Shown here piece by piece: positions 7,310-16,356 of a DNA stretch of 64,000 nucleotides. The DNA comes from Alistipes provencensis (GTDB lineage Bacteria; Bacteroidota; Bacteroidia; Bacteroidales; Rikenellaceae). Position numbers and translations under genes: made by a program. Under the pieces are notes generated by a model. The model saw only the letters and a program-made list of their open reading frames with translations. It did no database searches and was not told where the DNA came from. Location: contig NZ_LT559262.1 in the NCBI RefSeq assembly GCF_900083545.1, forward strand, positions 2,265,673 through 2,329,672, written 5' to 3'. Every line of letters starts with the position of its first letter. Position 1 is the stretch's first letter.

Positions 7310-7708
7310 ATGAAACGACAATTAAGAGTACTGCCCATCACCAAATATAAGCAACCTTTCTCGAACACTCGATTAGAGCCGGAATGCCGGTTTCGATTCG
7401 GAGAGTTATATCTATTCCATCGTACAAATTATCGTTGTCCCGCTATTTCTTCTTTGTGGGGAATTTTCAATGACTATAAAGAAGGTCGATTGTTTTTGGA
7501 ATCGAGCAGTCGGGATCTTCGCACTTTCCGCCACTGGCATATTGTACCGGAAGAGTATCGTTATTGCCGACGTGCCAGTCAGCATGAGTTACGCGATTAT
7601 ATATCGGGATTGATTTATAATGAGTGTCATACCCGGTTATCCACCTTACATCCGCCTAACCTGCATTTTGCCATGAAGAATCCTCCTTTGTCAAGGGAGG
7701 GGCAGTGA
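7310..7708 (+). CDS. Small orphan ORF, unrecognised
   Basis: 132 aa open frame beginning MKRQLRVLPITKYKQPF, 33 bases after the U-tract of the structured RNA. It is rich in Arg, Tyr and His (for example RHWHIVPEEYRYCRR). It has no signal peptide, membrane segment or motif I know. The last dozen residues (MKNPPLSREGQ) are encoded by a repeat-like CCTCCTTTGTCAAGGGAGG segment, so the true C-terminus may have been lost. Base composition is more AT-rich than in the core genes. It could be a real accessory protein controlled by the RNA, or a non-coding frame. Confidence 0.4.
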   Translation: MKRQLRVLPITKYKQPFSNTRLEPECRFRFGELYLFHRTNYRCPAISSLWGIFNDYKEGRLFLESSSRDLRTFRHWHIVPEEYRYCRRASQHELRDYISGLIYNECHTRLSTLHPPNLHFAMKNPPLSREGQ

Positions 7709-7775
7709 CGCGACTCATTGCAGGAGGAAGGGGCAGTCGTCGGCCCCTTCCGTTTTTTTGCGAGGGAGGGGGAGA
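7679..7775. repeat. GC-rich direct/inverted short repeats (REP-like)
   Basis: CCTCCTTTGTCAAGGGAGG (stem CCTCC/GGAGG), two GGGGCAGT units (7700-7707 and 7729-7736) and a GGCCCCTTCCG/CGGAAGG pair lie close together. They resemble the GGGAGGGG hairpin at 2298-2315. These look like a compound intergenic repeat rather than coding sequence. Confidence 0.35.
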
Positions 7776-7860
7776 AACGGAAGGTTTTTATGCTGAAAAG
7801 CAAGATGAAAATTTTTGTTAAGCCACAGCCGAGGGGTTGGCGTCCGTAGTTCATTTTCCG

Positions 7861-8019
7861 GTCAAGAAGGAGCTGGAACAGATAAAGGAACTTCTTCAGG
7901 TTCCCGACGGCTACGTGCTGCCCGCCTTGGTGATGCTCGGTTATGCCAAAGAGGGTGCATCGGTTCCCCGTCAGGTTCCTGCCGCCGTAGAAAACAGGGT
8001 CAGATGGAACAAATGGTAA
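7861..8019 (+). pseudogene. Nitroreductase family, C-terminal fragment
   Basis: The frame reads KKELEQIKELLQVPDGY, LPALVMLGYAKEGA and ENRVRWNKW before TAA at 8017-8019. This is the characteristic C-terminal end of a nitroreductase-fold flavoenzyme (VPEGY... ALGYPAE... VHWNRW type). The FMN-binding N-terminal 100 or more residues are absent: the frame upstream is unrelated. It is a 3' remnant left by a deletion. It abuts a radical SAM remnant that starts within its last codons. Confidence 0.75.
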
Positions 8020-8156
8020 CCATTCGCGACATCGATGTCGAAAGCGTGTTCGCCAAGTCGAACCTGCCGGTCTGCGACTATTCGGTCAACCCCCGTATGC
8101 GGGTTGTACCCATGCCTGCAAATACCGACCGAGAAGTAATAAAACTCGAACAGTGA
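8004..8156 (+). pseudogene. SPL-like radical SAM (mobile-pair type) N-terminal fragment, frameshifted
   Basis: From ATG 8004 or 8013 the frame reads MVTIRDIDVESVFAKSNLPV then CDYSVNP. This is the start of the radical SAM proteins that occur as mobile gene pairs, where SVNPYxGCxHxCKYCYA normally follows. Here a run of five C residues near 8090 breaks the frame. The shifted frame continues as PYAGCTHACKY and then loses homology, so the third Cys of the cluster motif and the rest of the enzyme are missing. It is a dead remnant, overlapping the end of the nitroreductase fragment. Confidence 0.75.
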
Positions 8157-8273
8157 AGCATCATATCTGCGAACGCATCATTTTCGTCTTGGATTGAACG
8201 CAAACGAAGAAGGCAAGTTTGATTTCCGGTTATCCGAAAACTGCTTGCCTTCTCTTTTCGCCTATAATATCGT

Positions 8274-8603
8274 TTACTCTTCCTCGTCTATTCTTTCCAA
8301 CTTGAAGATGACAGGACGCGTGCCGTCATTGCAACACGTTATCATCATTTTCTCGTCATTCGTCCATCCGCGCATAATGGAACCACCCTGCAAGGCCGTA
8401 TAGACATAGCGGCTGATGCAGTCCCATGCCTCGGAACAGAACTTTCCGTCGAGCATGTGAAAGAAATTATCGCCGTCCACCATGATCTCCTGTCCCTCAT
8501 GGAAAAACGGACAGGGGCCCGATTTCGGATCTGCCAGATACTTTTCCTGCAAATCCCCGTAACACTCCCGTTTCAGGACTGTAATCTTACATTTGTGTTT
8601 CAT
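8274..8603 (-). CDS. TIGR04076 family protein
   Basis: 109 aa. Begins MKHKCKITVLKRECYGDLQ and contains GPCPFFHEGQEIMV, FCSEAWDCISRYVYTALQGG and ITCCNDGTRPVIFKLERI. This Cys-rich pattern matches the small TIGR04076 proteins of unknown function. Several Cys residues suggest metal or Fe-S binding, but this is inference. It stands alone between decayed genes, with its own -7 box at 8732-8739. The leader of about 120 bases contains a perfect 8-bp hairpin (8665-8687). Confidence 0.85.
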   Translation of the reverse strand: MKHKCKITVLKRECYGDLQEKYLADPKSGPCPFFHEGQEIMVDGDNFFHMLDGKFCSEAWDCISRYVYTALQGGSIMRGWTNDEKMMITCCNDGTRPVIFKLERIDEEE

Positions 8604-8664
8604 AACCGAATTGTTTTCAGTCTCGATTTATCTATCATAAAACGAATGAAATATCAAAACATGA

Positions 8665-8687
8665 ACATCGAAATAGTACTTCGATGT
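8665..8687 (-). promoter_or_regulatory. Palindrome in the leader of the TIGR04076 gene
   Basis: ACATCGAA-ATAGTAC-TTCGATGT is a perfect 8-bp inverted repeat between the -7 box and the ATG. It could be an operator or a 5'UTR hairpin. Confidence 0.4.
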
Positions 8688-8731
8688 GAGATAGGGACAC
8701 GCCTTTTCTAGCATTCTTTAATCCGATGCCG

Positions 8732-8739
8732 CAAAGATA
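8732..8739 (-). promoter_or_regulatory. -7 box for the TIGR04076 gene
   Basis: The minus strand reads TATCTTTG, an exact TAnnTTTG match. The region 8740-9060 further upstream is AT-rich and shows nothing else. Confidence 0.45.
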
Positions 8740-9062
8740 ACGGATTCCGGATAAAATACCTTGATCGGGACATGTGTTGTAATATCAGAGAACCGGAATA
8801 TTCCGGTTTTAAAAGATCTGTCATGTTATAACATAAATTATTTAAACAACCAGATCGGCACAAAATTGTTTCCCAAAAAGACAGAATAATAAAATAAATA
8901 GACTACATTCGCAGGACGGAACTTTTCAGCATTTCATTATAACATGAAAATACGATAAAATCCAATAGCCTTGTTATATAGAAATATTGCTTGAGAATTT
9001 TTCGATCGTCTTTTTATTCCAAAAAGACTTCACGCAAAAATAACTATTTCCTAATAAGTCCC

Positions 9063-9118
9063 AAAAAATAGCGGAGATTTTTTTATCGTCCGACTTTTTT
9101 GTTAGAAAATCCCCGCTT
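9063..9118 (-). terminator. Intrinsic terminator of the integrase gene
   Basis: On the minus strand, AGCGGGGATTTT pairs with AAAATCTCCGCT (12 bp, one mismatch) across a loop of about 24 bases, followed by ATTTTTTGG. It lies about 70 bases beyond the integrase stop. Confidence 0.6.
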
Positions 9119-9185
9119 ATTATTAATGATTGATAGCAAATCCAGCTATTTTGCTTGCGATTTCAATATCTATTCGACAAAAGGA

Positions 9186-10463
9186 TTACAAGCTATTGCG
9201 GCATTTTTTCGTTCCGGAATGCTGTGTCGAAAGCCATGCTTTATCGCTGCACAGCGTATCGATACGTTTGGATAAATGCTCCATTTCAGAATCGAGTCTG
9301 GGACGGGTGACCGTAGCATAGATTTGTGTCGTACGGATATTGGTATGCCCCAGCAAACGGCTGATCGTCTCCATGGCAGCCCCTTGCGATAAAGTGATCG
9401 TCGTGGCGAAAGTATGGCGTGCGGTGTGGAATGATACCCGTTTGTCGATACCCGCAAGCAACATGATCTTATTCAGGCACTTGTTGCACCAACAGTTCGT
9501 CGGCAGTTCGAATATTTGTATCCGTGCGGAGACCGTCGCATAACGTGTCAGAATGGCTTCCGGCAATGCAAAAAGTCGGATGAGGACTATAGCCCCCGTC
9601 TTTCGGCGTTTGGTGCGAATCCATGTCCGGTTCGTTTCTTTCAGTACATTATCCGCCGTAAGGCCGCATATGTCGATATAGGACAGTCCCGTCAGGCAAC
9701 TGAACAGAAAAGCATCCCGCACGATTTGCATGGTTCTGTTCCGGGGCTGGAATCGTATCAGCCGATTCAACTCTTCGATGGTGAGATAATTCCGAAACAC
9801 ACTTTCGCTTTTCAACCGGTAGCCGGCAAAGAGATCCTTGGCCATGTAGCCCCGGCTTCGGGCCAATGACAAAATATGCTTTAACGCAATCATATAGACC
9901 CATCCGGTATTGTTTTTCCGACACTGCTCCTGCAAAATGAAAGTGTGGAATCCCGGAACAAACTTTTCGTCGAGCTTCCGGAACGGCAAATCCCGGCATC
10001 CGTATCGGTGCATAATATAGGATTCGAGGTGTCGGCAAACGCACTGATATTTATACAGGGTGCTTTTGCTGCGGCTGATTCCGATCATCTGTTCGAATTC
10101 CTCGTTATGGCGTTTGAAAAATGCCACGACCATTTCTTGGTCGAAATTCAACCCGCGGTATGCCTCTTTGACCATTACCGGAGTAATGGCTCCGTGTTCG
10201 AACGAAAGCCGATTATAACATAGTTCGATCCGCAGCCGAATTCGTGTGAGTTGTTCGTTGATGCGCGTTGCAAGGGCGCTGCGCCCCATAACGCAGCTGA
10301 ATGATACATTCCATAATTCAGGCTGCACGGAAAGTTGTGTAGCGAACTGCGTGCACTGCCCGTTGATTGTAATCCGCCCCATGATCGGAACATTCCCGTT
10401 TCGCAACGGAGCCGTTTTCTTGATGTAAAACAATACCTTGAATGTGTTTCTCATACCCATCAT
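9186..10463 (-). CDS. Tyrosine site-specific recombinase (Bacteroidetes type)
   Basis: 425 aa. It has the usual Bacteroidetes layout: Arm-binding N-terminal strand region (KVLFYIKKTAPL, ITINGQ), SAM-like core (about 110-205) and catalytic domain. Catalytic positions seen are Lys288 (RTKRRKTG), H346 and R349 (HTARHTFAT), H373 (LLGHTNIRTT) and nucleophile Tyr382 (QIYATVT). The first catalytic Arg is replaced by Ser261 (LTGLSYID), as I recall for IntDOT and many Bacteroidetes integrases. It faces away from the surface-protein locus starting at 10833, so it could be a DNA invertase acting there or an orphan element integrase. No mobilisation gene is adjacent. Confidence 0.9.
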   Translation of the reverse strand: MMGMRNTFKVLFYIKKTAPLRNGNVPIMGRITINGQCTQFATQLSVQPELWNVSFSCVMGRSALATRINEQLTRIRLRIELCYNRLSFEHGAITPVMVKEAYRGLNFDQEMVVAFFKRHNEEFEQMIGISRSKSTLYKYQCVCRHLESYIMHRYGCRDLPFRKLDEKFVPGFHTFILQEQCRKNNTGWVYMIALKHILSLARSRGYMAKDLFAGYRLKSESVFRNYLTIEELNRLIRFQPRNRTMQIVRDAFLFSCLTGLSYIDICGLTADNVLKETNRTWIRTKRRKTGAIVLIRLFALPEAILTRYATVSARIQIFELPTNCWCNKCLNKIMLLAGIDKRVSFHTARHTFATTITLSQGAAMETISRLLGHTNIRTTQIYATVTRPRLDSEMEHLSKRIDTLCSDKAWLSTQHSGTKKCRNSL

Positions 10464-10593
10464 AACCTTTTACGACATTTCGATACAAATGAATAGATTG
10501 ACCTTACGGTAACGATTAAGTAATGGTCAAAAACATGCTAATCCAGCCAAGTATCATGGCATTAAATGATTAGCACCATAATCAAGGTTATGA
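10460..10593. repeat. 10-bp inverted repeats upstream of the recombinase
   Basis: TCATAACCTT at 10460-10469 and AAGGTTATGA at 10584-10593 are exact inverted repeats around 114 bases. The left copy overlaps the recombinase start codon region. They could be recombinase binding or crossover sites. The rest of 10594-10832 is AT-rich, with a TTCCGA/TCGGAA hairpin (about 10775-10791) and no exact -7 match. Confidence 0.4.
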
Positions 10594-10832
10594 CTTGGAA
10601 ACGTGCGATTGGCGGTCACAAGTCTATTTGCATGCACTATGCACTTGGAATCAATGAAATAGGAGTTTTTATGTGCATAATCCCTCTTATTTCTTCCATT
10701 CGTTGATAATAAATTGTTTATCCGTTTTTCACCATTTAAATTCTTTTTGGAATAAAAAGAATTCAAAGACTGTTCCGATCGTTTCGGAATTCTTGTGCAA
10801 GGAAAAATACTATTAATTAAAACGCTTATGGT

Positions 10833-12128
10833 ATGAAAAGCATCTACTCTGTTTTTCTGTTCGGCTGTGCCGTCTTGTTTGCAGCGTCGTGTTCATCGGG
10901 TGGTGGTGACGACACTCCTCCTTCCACGGGAAAGACAATTACGTTGTCTGCCGACAGAAGTTCGATTCTCGCCGACGGTCAGGATGCCGCTGTCTTGACT
11001 CTTATCGATAATGTCACCCATGAAGATATTACGTCGAAGGCCTCGTTCTATGCCGGCGAGCAGTTGTTGAACGGCACGTCGTTCACGACCGAGGTTCCGG
11101 GAACCTATACGCTCAAGGCCGTCTTCGGAGATATTACGTCCAATACGGTGGAAATCAAAGCCGTATCGGGTGACATCGATGCCGAAGGAATCACGCTTTC
11201 CGTATCGAAAGAGATGGTCTTCCCCGACGGAGGCGATTTCGCCGTGCTCACGCTGACGGACGCCGACGGTGCGGACGTTTCGGATCTAGGCGAGTTCTAT
11301 GCCGACGGAAAGGCGCTCGAAGGACGACGCTTTTCGACTACGAGCGGTTCGGCGGTACCGATTACGATCTCGGCCACGATCGGTGGTCACGACGTGGAAA
11401 ATACGGCGGAAATCATCGCTACGAGCAATATCAATTTCACCAGCCGGTTGTTGTTCGAAAACATTACCATGACAGGGTGCCAGTACTGTCCTTTCGTCAA
11501 GACGATCATCCGAGATGTCGAAAAAGACGATCCTGCACAAGTGATCTGCTATTGCATCCATAACAGTGTCAGCACCCTCTACCAATCGTCCCAGCTCTCC
11601 CAGACCACGCTGGATTATGCCAACGTCTATTGCGACTTCATGTTGCCCGGCGAGTCCGACCGCCGGAGGGCTGCGCCCAAGTCGTTCGTGAGCCGAAACA
11701 AAGAGAATCATTCGTATGATAGCAAATACATCCAACCCGACAATCTGCGCACTTTGGCTCGCCAGCAACCCAAGAACGTGGGTATCGCCATCGAAAGCGC
11801 ATATACGGCTTCCGAAGTGACGGTACATGCCAGTATCGGCACCAAGCAGAGTTTTTCGGGTCGGGCCGTCGCGGTTCTCACGAAACGGATGTCTTGGGAA
11901 AGCGATTCCTACAAATATCGCGTGATGCTTGCCTATGCTCCTTCGGTCGAGGGACAGGAGCTCTCGTTCGAAGCCGGGAAAGCCGCCTCGTTCAATGTTA
12001 CGTTCGACCTGACGAAGCTCGGTTCAGTCAATCCCGACGAATGCGAGATCATCGTTTTCGTACTGAATGCCGAGGGTATTTGCCAAAGCGTGCAATACGC
12101 CGGAGTCGGAGAGGCAAAAAGCTATTGA
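10833..12128 (+). CDS. Omp28-like outer membrane lipoprotein with thioredoxin-like domain
   Basis: 431 aa lipoprotein, with the lipobox ending at Cys20 (AASCSSGGGDD). Two Ig-like/bacterial repeat segments (about 35-110 and 118-195, each beginning ITLSxxxxxxxADG/PDG) precede a domain with MTGCQYCPFVKTI, a CxxC site typical of Omp28-related thioredoxin-fold proteins. The role is surface-exposed; the substrate is unknown. The following DUF6029 gene starts one base after its stop, so the two are co-expressed. Omp28 and DUF6029 proteins are frequent neighbours in Bacteroidetes (from general knowledge). Confidence 0.85.
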   Translation: MKSIYSVFLFGCAVLFAASCSSGGGDDTPPSTGKTITLSADRSSILADGQDAAVLTLIDNVTHEDITSKASFYAGEQLLNGTSFTTEVPGTYTLKAVFGDITSNTVEIKAVSGDIDAEGITLSVSKEMVFPDGGDFAVLTLTDADGADVSDLGEFYADGKALEGRRFSTTSGSAVPITISATIGGHDVENTAEIIATSNINFTSRLLFENITMTGCQYCPFVKTIIRDVEKDDPAQVICYCIHNSVSTLYQSSQLSQTTLDYANVYCDFMLPGESDRRRAAPKSFVSRNKENHSYDSKYIQPDNLRTLARQQPKNVGIAIESAYTASEVTVHASIGTKQSFSGRAVAVLTKRMSWESDSYKYRVMLAYAPSVEGQELSFEAGKAASFNVTFDLTKLGSVNPDECEIIVFVLNAEGICQSVQYAGVGEAKSY

Positions 12129-12129
12129 T

Positions 12130-13752
12130 ATGTTGCGGTATCCGGTATCCTCATTTCTTTCCGTCCTGCTGCTGTGCGCGGTACTGCCTGTCGTCGCACA
12201 ACAGCAGGACGACAAACCCAAACGCGATTGGGGGAAACTCAGCGGCAGTGTCGAGTCGTCGTGGGGCGTCTACATGAAGGACAAAGTCCTGGGAATCGAC
12301 GAGGTGGAACAAAGCTACGGCACCAATACTTATATCAATCTGAATTACGCCATCAAGGGCTTCCGCTTCGGCCTTCAGTACGACATCTATGAAAAGCCGA
12401 TGTTGGGTTTCGATGCCAATCTCGAGGGCAACGGTCTGCGCGGCGGCTTCGCCGCATGGTCGAACTCCCGGTGGGATATTACGCTGGGAACATTCTACGA
12501 CCAGTTCGGCAGCGGCCTCATCTTCCGCGCTTACGAGGAGCGCGAAATGGGCATCAACACCTCGCTGGCAGGAGCCAATATCCATTGGCAACCTACGGAC
12601 TGGCTCTCGACCAAAATATTGGCCGGCATGCCGCGCCGGTTCATGACCTTTGCCGACAGCTGGGTCTACGGCGTCGATGTCGAACTCGCGTTGCTTCAGG
12701 CACTGGTGCCGTCGAGCGATGCTGCGTTGCAGATCGGGGGTTCGTGGGTGCTGCGCGACGACCGCAGCGACAACCGCAAAACGGATGCTCCGGCTGCCGT
12801 CAGTGCGTTCAGCGGACGTCTGGACTTCACCAAAGGGGCCTTTTCGCTCGGCGGCGAATGGGTGAGCAAGGGCGAATCGATGCGCCTTGACCCCGAGGCG
12901 GGGATCGTCGACACGGGTACGGGACGCGCCCTGCTGCTCAATGCCGGTCTCGACCTGCCGGGCTTCGGCATCTCCGCGACATGGCGCTCTATCGAGAATA
13001 TGTCGTGGCGTCAGGACGACTCCTCGGATCCGTCCATGAACCTGAACTACATTCCGGCGCTCACCAAGCAGCACAAATACGCCCTCTGTTCGCTCTTTCC
13101 CCACGAGGTTCACGATTTCGGCGGCGAGACGGGCGGCCAGATCGACGTATTCGGAGAAATTCCCGTCGGCGGCAGCCCGCGGCGGCCTCTGCGTTTCGCC
13201 GTCAACGCCTCGATGTACCGCAACATGGAGCGCAACGGCGACACCTACCGGTTCATGGGTTTCGGCGGAGATCTCCTTTTCGCCGAAGCGGGACTCGAAC
13301 TGGAAAAGAAGTGGGGCCCGGACTGGAAAACGATCGTCGCAGGGACGTGGCAGCGACACCCCGAGACCAGCCGTTACGGATTCGGCACGATGGAGATGAA
13401 CACGCAGATCGTCGTCGGAGATGTCCTTTGGCAGATGACGCCCAAGACTTCGCTGCGCGTGGAGCTGCAGCACGCCTGGAGCGATTCGAAAGACGACCAG
13501 CGCTGGGCAATGGGTCTCGTGGAGCTGGGATTCGCCCCCTCGTGGATGGTCTACATAAGCGACATGTGCAACTACAAGAGCTACGGCGACAACATCCATT
13601 ACTACGATGCCGGCGTAAGCTATGCCCGCAAGTTCCTGCGGGCGCAGCTTTCCTACGGCCGCCACCGTGCCGGTGAAACCTGCTCGGGCGGCATCTGTCG
13701 CTACGTTCCCGAATACACGGGATTCAACATCGAGGTATCCATCATTCTCTAA
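12130..13752 (+). CDS. DUF6029 family outer membrane beta-barrel protein
   Basis: 540 aa. The start was set at ATG 12130 (MLRYPVSSFLSVLLLCAVLP), which gives a clean signal peptide ending near VVAQQ; the longer frame would overlap the upstream gene. The mature part is rich in alternating aromatic/hydrophobic beta-strands (YINLNYAIKGFRFGLQYDIY, GFAAWSNSRWDITLGTFYDQF), consistent with a DUF6029 outer membrane barrel. Two Cys lie close together near the C-terminus (ETCSGGICR). It probably works with the Omp28-like protein; no transport substrate can be deduced. Confidence 0.8.
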   Translation: MLRYPVSSFLSVLLLCAVLPVVAQQQDDKPKRDWGKLSGSVESSWGVYMKDKVLGIDEVEQSYGTNTYINLNYAIKGFRFGLQYDIYEKPMLGFDANLEGNGLRGGFAAWSNSRWDITLGTFYDQFGSGLIFRAYEEREMGINTSLAGANIHWQPTDWLSTKILAGMPRRFMTFADSWVYGVDVELALLQALVPSSDAALQIGGSWVLRDDRSDNRKTDAPAAVSAFSGRLDFTKGAFSLGGEWVSKGESMRLDPEAGIVDTGTGRALLLNAGLDLPGFGISATWRSIENMSWRQDDSSDPSMNLNYIPALTKQHKYALCSLFPHEVHDFGGETGGQIDVFGEIPVGGSPRRPLRFAVNASMYRNMERNGDTYRFMGFGGDLLFAEAGLELEKKWGPDWKTIVAGTWQRHPETSRYGFGTMEMNTQIVVGDVLWQMTPKTSLRVELQHAWSDSKDDQRWAMGLVELGFAPSWMVYISDMCNYKSYGDNIHYYDAGVSYARKFLRAQLSYGRHRAGETCSGGICRYVPEYTGFNIEVSIIL

Positions 13753-13791
13753 ATATTGATACCCATTTTTATTAACTAAAAAACAATCGCT

Positions 13792-16263
13792 ATGAAGAGT
13801 ATCTTTACCCCAACTTGGCGATGGCTCGCGGCCGTCGCACTGATAGCCGGACTGGGCGCATGTTCGTCGGACGATACCGAGCCGTCGCTTGCAGTCAAGG
13901 CTCCCGACGGCGGCCTGACGTTCGGCACTTTTTCGCTGACGCCGCAGACGATCACCGTCGATGCGAGTACGGACTGGACTTTCGAAGTGTCCCCCGAAGG
14001 CATTTTCGAGGTGACGCGCTCCGATGACAATAAAACGTTGTCGGTAAGTCCCGTGGCTCCCAACTACGACAATACCGAGGCCACGGCTACGGTGGCCGTG
14101 AAGGCCGGTTCTCAGACGGCCTACATCGCGCTCAAACAGTCCGCCAACGCCGCCACGTTCCTGCGGCTCAACGATGCGGAACTGACCGGCGACCATCCGA
14201 TTCTGATCGTGGAAACCGGCGTGAGCGACGACGAGGGCACCTACGAAATTCCGCTCCTGACCAACCACACGATCTCGATCCGTAAATCGACGGATCAGAC
14301 CCTGCCCGCGACCGATGCGCAACAGGCGGCATCGACCCGTACGAATGCGATCGAGGGCGTCGACTGGCTGACCTACGATCTGAATCAGGAGATCACCGAG
14401 GAGGGACCCGTGACGACGCTCGTGCTCCGTTACAATTATTATGACAACCAATCCGAACAGCGCCATGTCAACATCGACATCGTCGCCAACGCTTCCGGCG
14501 AGGGCAACTCCACCGCAACGGTAAGTCTGAGCGTCGTCCAGATGGCCGACACCCCGACGATCATCATCAATCCTACGGACGGATTGCAATACGATTTCGA
14601 TCCTGCACAGCCCCAGACGGTTTCGGTAGCCGCCAATGTGGATTATAGCATCGCGATTTACCCGGAAACGAGCAGAGAGTGGATTACGGTCGACACCGAG
14701 AACGTCGAAACCTCGGCCAACGGCAAGGTGAAGACCTACAAGGTGACCGTAGCCCCCAACTACGACACGCGTTCCCGCGCGGGCGGCTTCTATGCGATCC
14801 AACAGAACGCTTCGGGCGAACCGCTTCGAGCGAATGTGCAGATCACTCAGGCCGCCGCTCCGAACGCACAGGTTTCCATCGCGCAGAAGAACATTATTTT
14901 CGCAGCTGAGGACAAGGAGAAACTCGTGGAGGTCACCTCTACCTTCGGTGCCTCCACCGAGTGCGAGGTAGTCGGTGAGGACGGCCAGCCCGTAGATTGG
15001 ATGACGGCCGAATACAACGCCGACGCACAGTTCGTGACGCTCAAACCCGTGGGCGCACTTCCGTCCCAGAACCGTACGGCCACGCTGAAGGTTTCTTGCG
15101 GCGCAGGCGACAATACCGCCACGGCTACGGCTACCGTCACCCAACTGGGTACGGAACCGACGCTGGTACTCGATCCCGCAAACCTCGGAATCGACCAGAA
15201 CGGTACGGCACAGGTAGTGACGGTGCTGACCAACCAGGATTCGTGGTCGATCGAGCAGAGCACGGTTCCCTCGTGGGCTACCGTAACGACCGATGCTGTG
15301 AAGAATACCATCACCGTATCGGCACAGCCCTTCGACGAGACGGGTTCGCGGGACTTTAAGCTGACGGTCAAGGCCGGCGATCTGACGGCAGAGCTGACGG
15401 TCGTTCAGGCTCTCACCTACAAAGTGGGTGACATCTACATGAAGGACGGCAAGGCTCTGGGCGTCGTCTACGCGGTGAGCGATGGTGGTATGCACGGTAA
15501 GGTGTTCAGCTTCAAGGTCTATAACAAAACCGATAAGGTCATAAAGACCTACAAGTCGGCCGCATTCAACCCCGCTCCCACCAGCACGACCGACGGTCTG
15601 GCCAACCAGCAGGCCATTCGCAGCAACACTGATTGGGAAACGATCTGCACTGCCGAGAAGTATATCTACGACATCTCGACAGAGGACGGCGTGAACTGGT
15701 ATATCCCCGCCATCGAGGAGTTGAAAGAGCTCATGAGTTACATGTGCGGCGGCTATCCGTTCGTCACCGACGACGAATTCGCCAACTCGATCTGGTGGTA
15801 CTTCTGGCGTGAGAGTTCGACGGGCATAGGCTTCGAAGAGGGCGAGAAAACATGGACGAAGAACCCCAACCCCGCTGTGGACGAGGCGACCGTTACGGCC
15901 CAACAGCAGAAGATCCGCGACCTCTATAAGCAGTACACTGACGACAAGTACTATTGCATGTTCTTCCTCTCCCAATATGCGATGGTTGAAGGTGTGGGCG
16001 AGACTGAAGAGATCATTCAGGGCGACGAGCGTGAAAATTGTCAATGGAACGATGATTTCCCGCCGGTTCTTCTCTCCCATGGCGACGACTTCGGCACCAC
16101 ATGGTACTCGTCCACCTTCACGAGCGACGGACGAGAGACAACAATGCTTCAATCCTACATCAACAGTGTCTCTATCGTAGACACATGGTCGCTCAGCAGC
16201 GACTGGGAGGATGAGTGGTATTACTCGGCCTTCGGCAGCATCCATCCGATCATGCAATTCTAA
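13792..16263 (+). CDS. BACON-domain surface lipoprotein with DUF1566-like C-terminus
   Basis: 823 aa lipoprotein (Cys24 in GLGACSSDD). Several BACON-type beta-sandwich repeats of about 85-95 aa follow, recognisable by ITVDASTDWTFEVSP, VSVAANVDYSIAIYPETSREW and VTVLTNQDSWSIEQSTVPSW. The last 270 residues (VGDIYMKDGKALGVVYAVSDGG ... NWYIPAIEELKELM) resemble DUF1566/Fibrobacter-type surface modules. BACON domains are linked to mucin or glycan binding in Bacteroidetes. It ends in a strong terminator, so it closes the first operon of the locus. Confidence 0.85.
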   Translation: MKSIFTPTWRWLAAVALIAGLGACSSDDTEPSLAVKAPDGGLTFGTFSLTPQTITVDASTDWTFEVSPEGIFEVTRSDDNKTLSVSPVAPNYDNTEATATVAVKAGSQTAYIALKQSANAATFLRLNDAELTGDHPILIVETGVSDDEGTYEIPLLTNHTISIRKSTDQTLPATDAQQAASTRTNAIEGVDWLTYDLNQEITEEGPVTTLVLRYNYYDNQSEQRHVNIDIVANASGEGNSTATVSLSVVQMADTPTIIINPTDGLQYDFDPAQPQTVSVAANVDYSIAIYPETSREWITVDTENVETSANGKVKTYKVTVAPNYDTRSRAGGFYAIQQNASGEPLRANVQITQAAAPNAQVSIAQKNIIFAAEDKEKLVEVTSTFGASTECEVVGEDGQPVDWMTAEYNADAQFVTLKPVGALPSQNRTATLKVSCGAGDNTATATATVTQLGTEPTLVLDPANLGIDQNGTAQVVTVLTNQDSWSIEQSTVPSWATVTTDAVKNTITVSAQPFDETGSRDFKLTVKAGDLTAELTVVQALTYKVGDIYMKDGKALGVVYAVSDGGMHGKVFSFKVYNKTDKVIKTYKSAAFNPAPTSTTDGLANQQAIRSNTDWETICTAEKYIYDISTEDGVNWYIPAIEELKELMSYMCGGYPFVTDDEFANSIWWYFWRESSTGIGFEEGEKTWTKNPNPAVDEATVTAQQQKIRDLYKQYTDDKYYCMFFLSQYAMVEGVGETEEIIQGDERENCQWNDDFPPVLLSHGDDFGTTWYSSTFTSDGRETTMLQSYINSVSIVDTWSLSSDWEDEWYYSAFGSIHPIMQF

Positions 16264-16272
16264 ATGACTCTC

Positions 16273-16317
16273 AATCCCTTGTTCAGGTACGGTCTCGTGC
16301 CTGAACAAGGGATTTTT
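16273..16317 (+). terminator. Strong intrinsic terminator after the BACON gene
   Basis: AATCCCTTGTTCAGG (16273-16287) pairs perfectly with CCTGAACAAGGGATT (16300-16314), followed by T residues. It separates the Omp28/DUF6029/BACON unit from susC. Confidence 0.9.
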
Positions 16318-16356
16318 CTAACTCAAATTTATTTAATAGTAAGGTATAACTTTTAT

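Noticed and set aside
12151..16308. 1385-codon open frame on the minus strand
   Set aside because: It is an antisense shadow of the DUF6029 and BACON genes, with low-complexity Arg/Val-rich translation and no motif.
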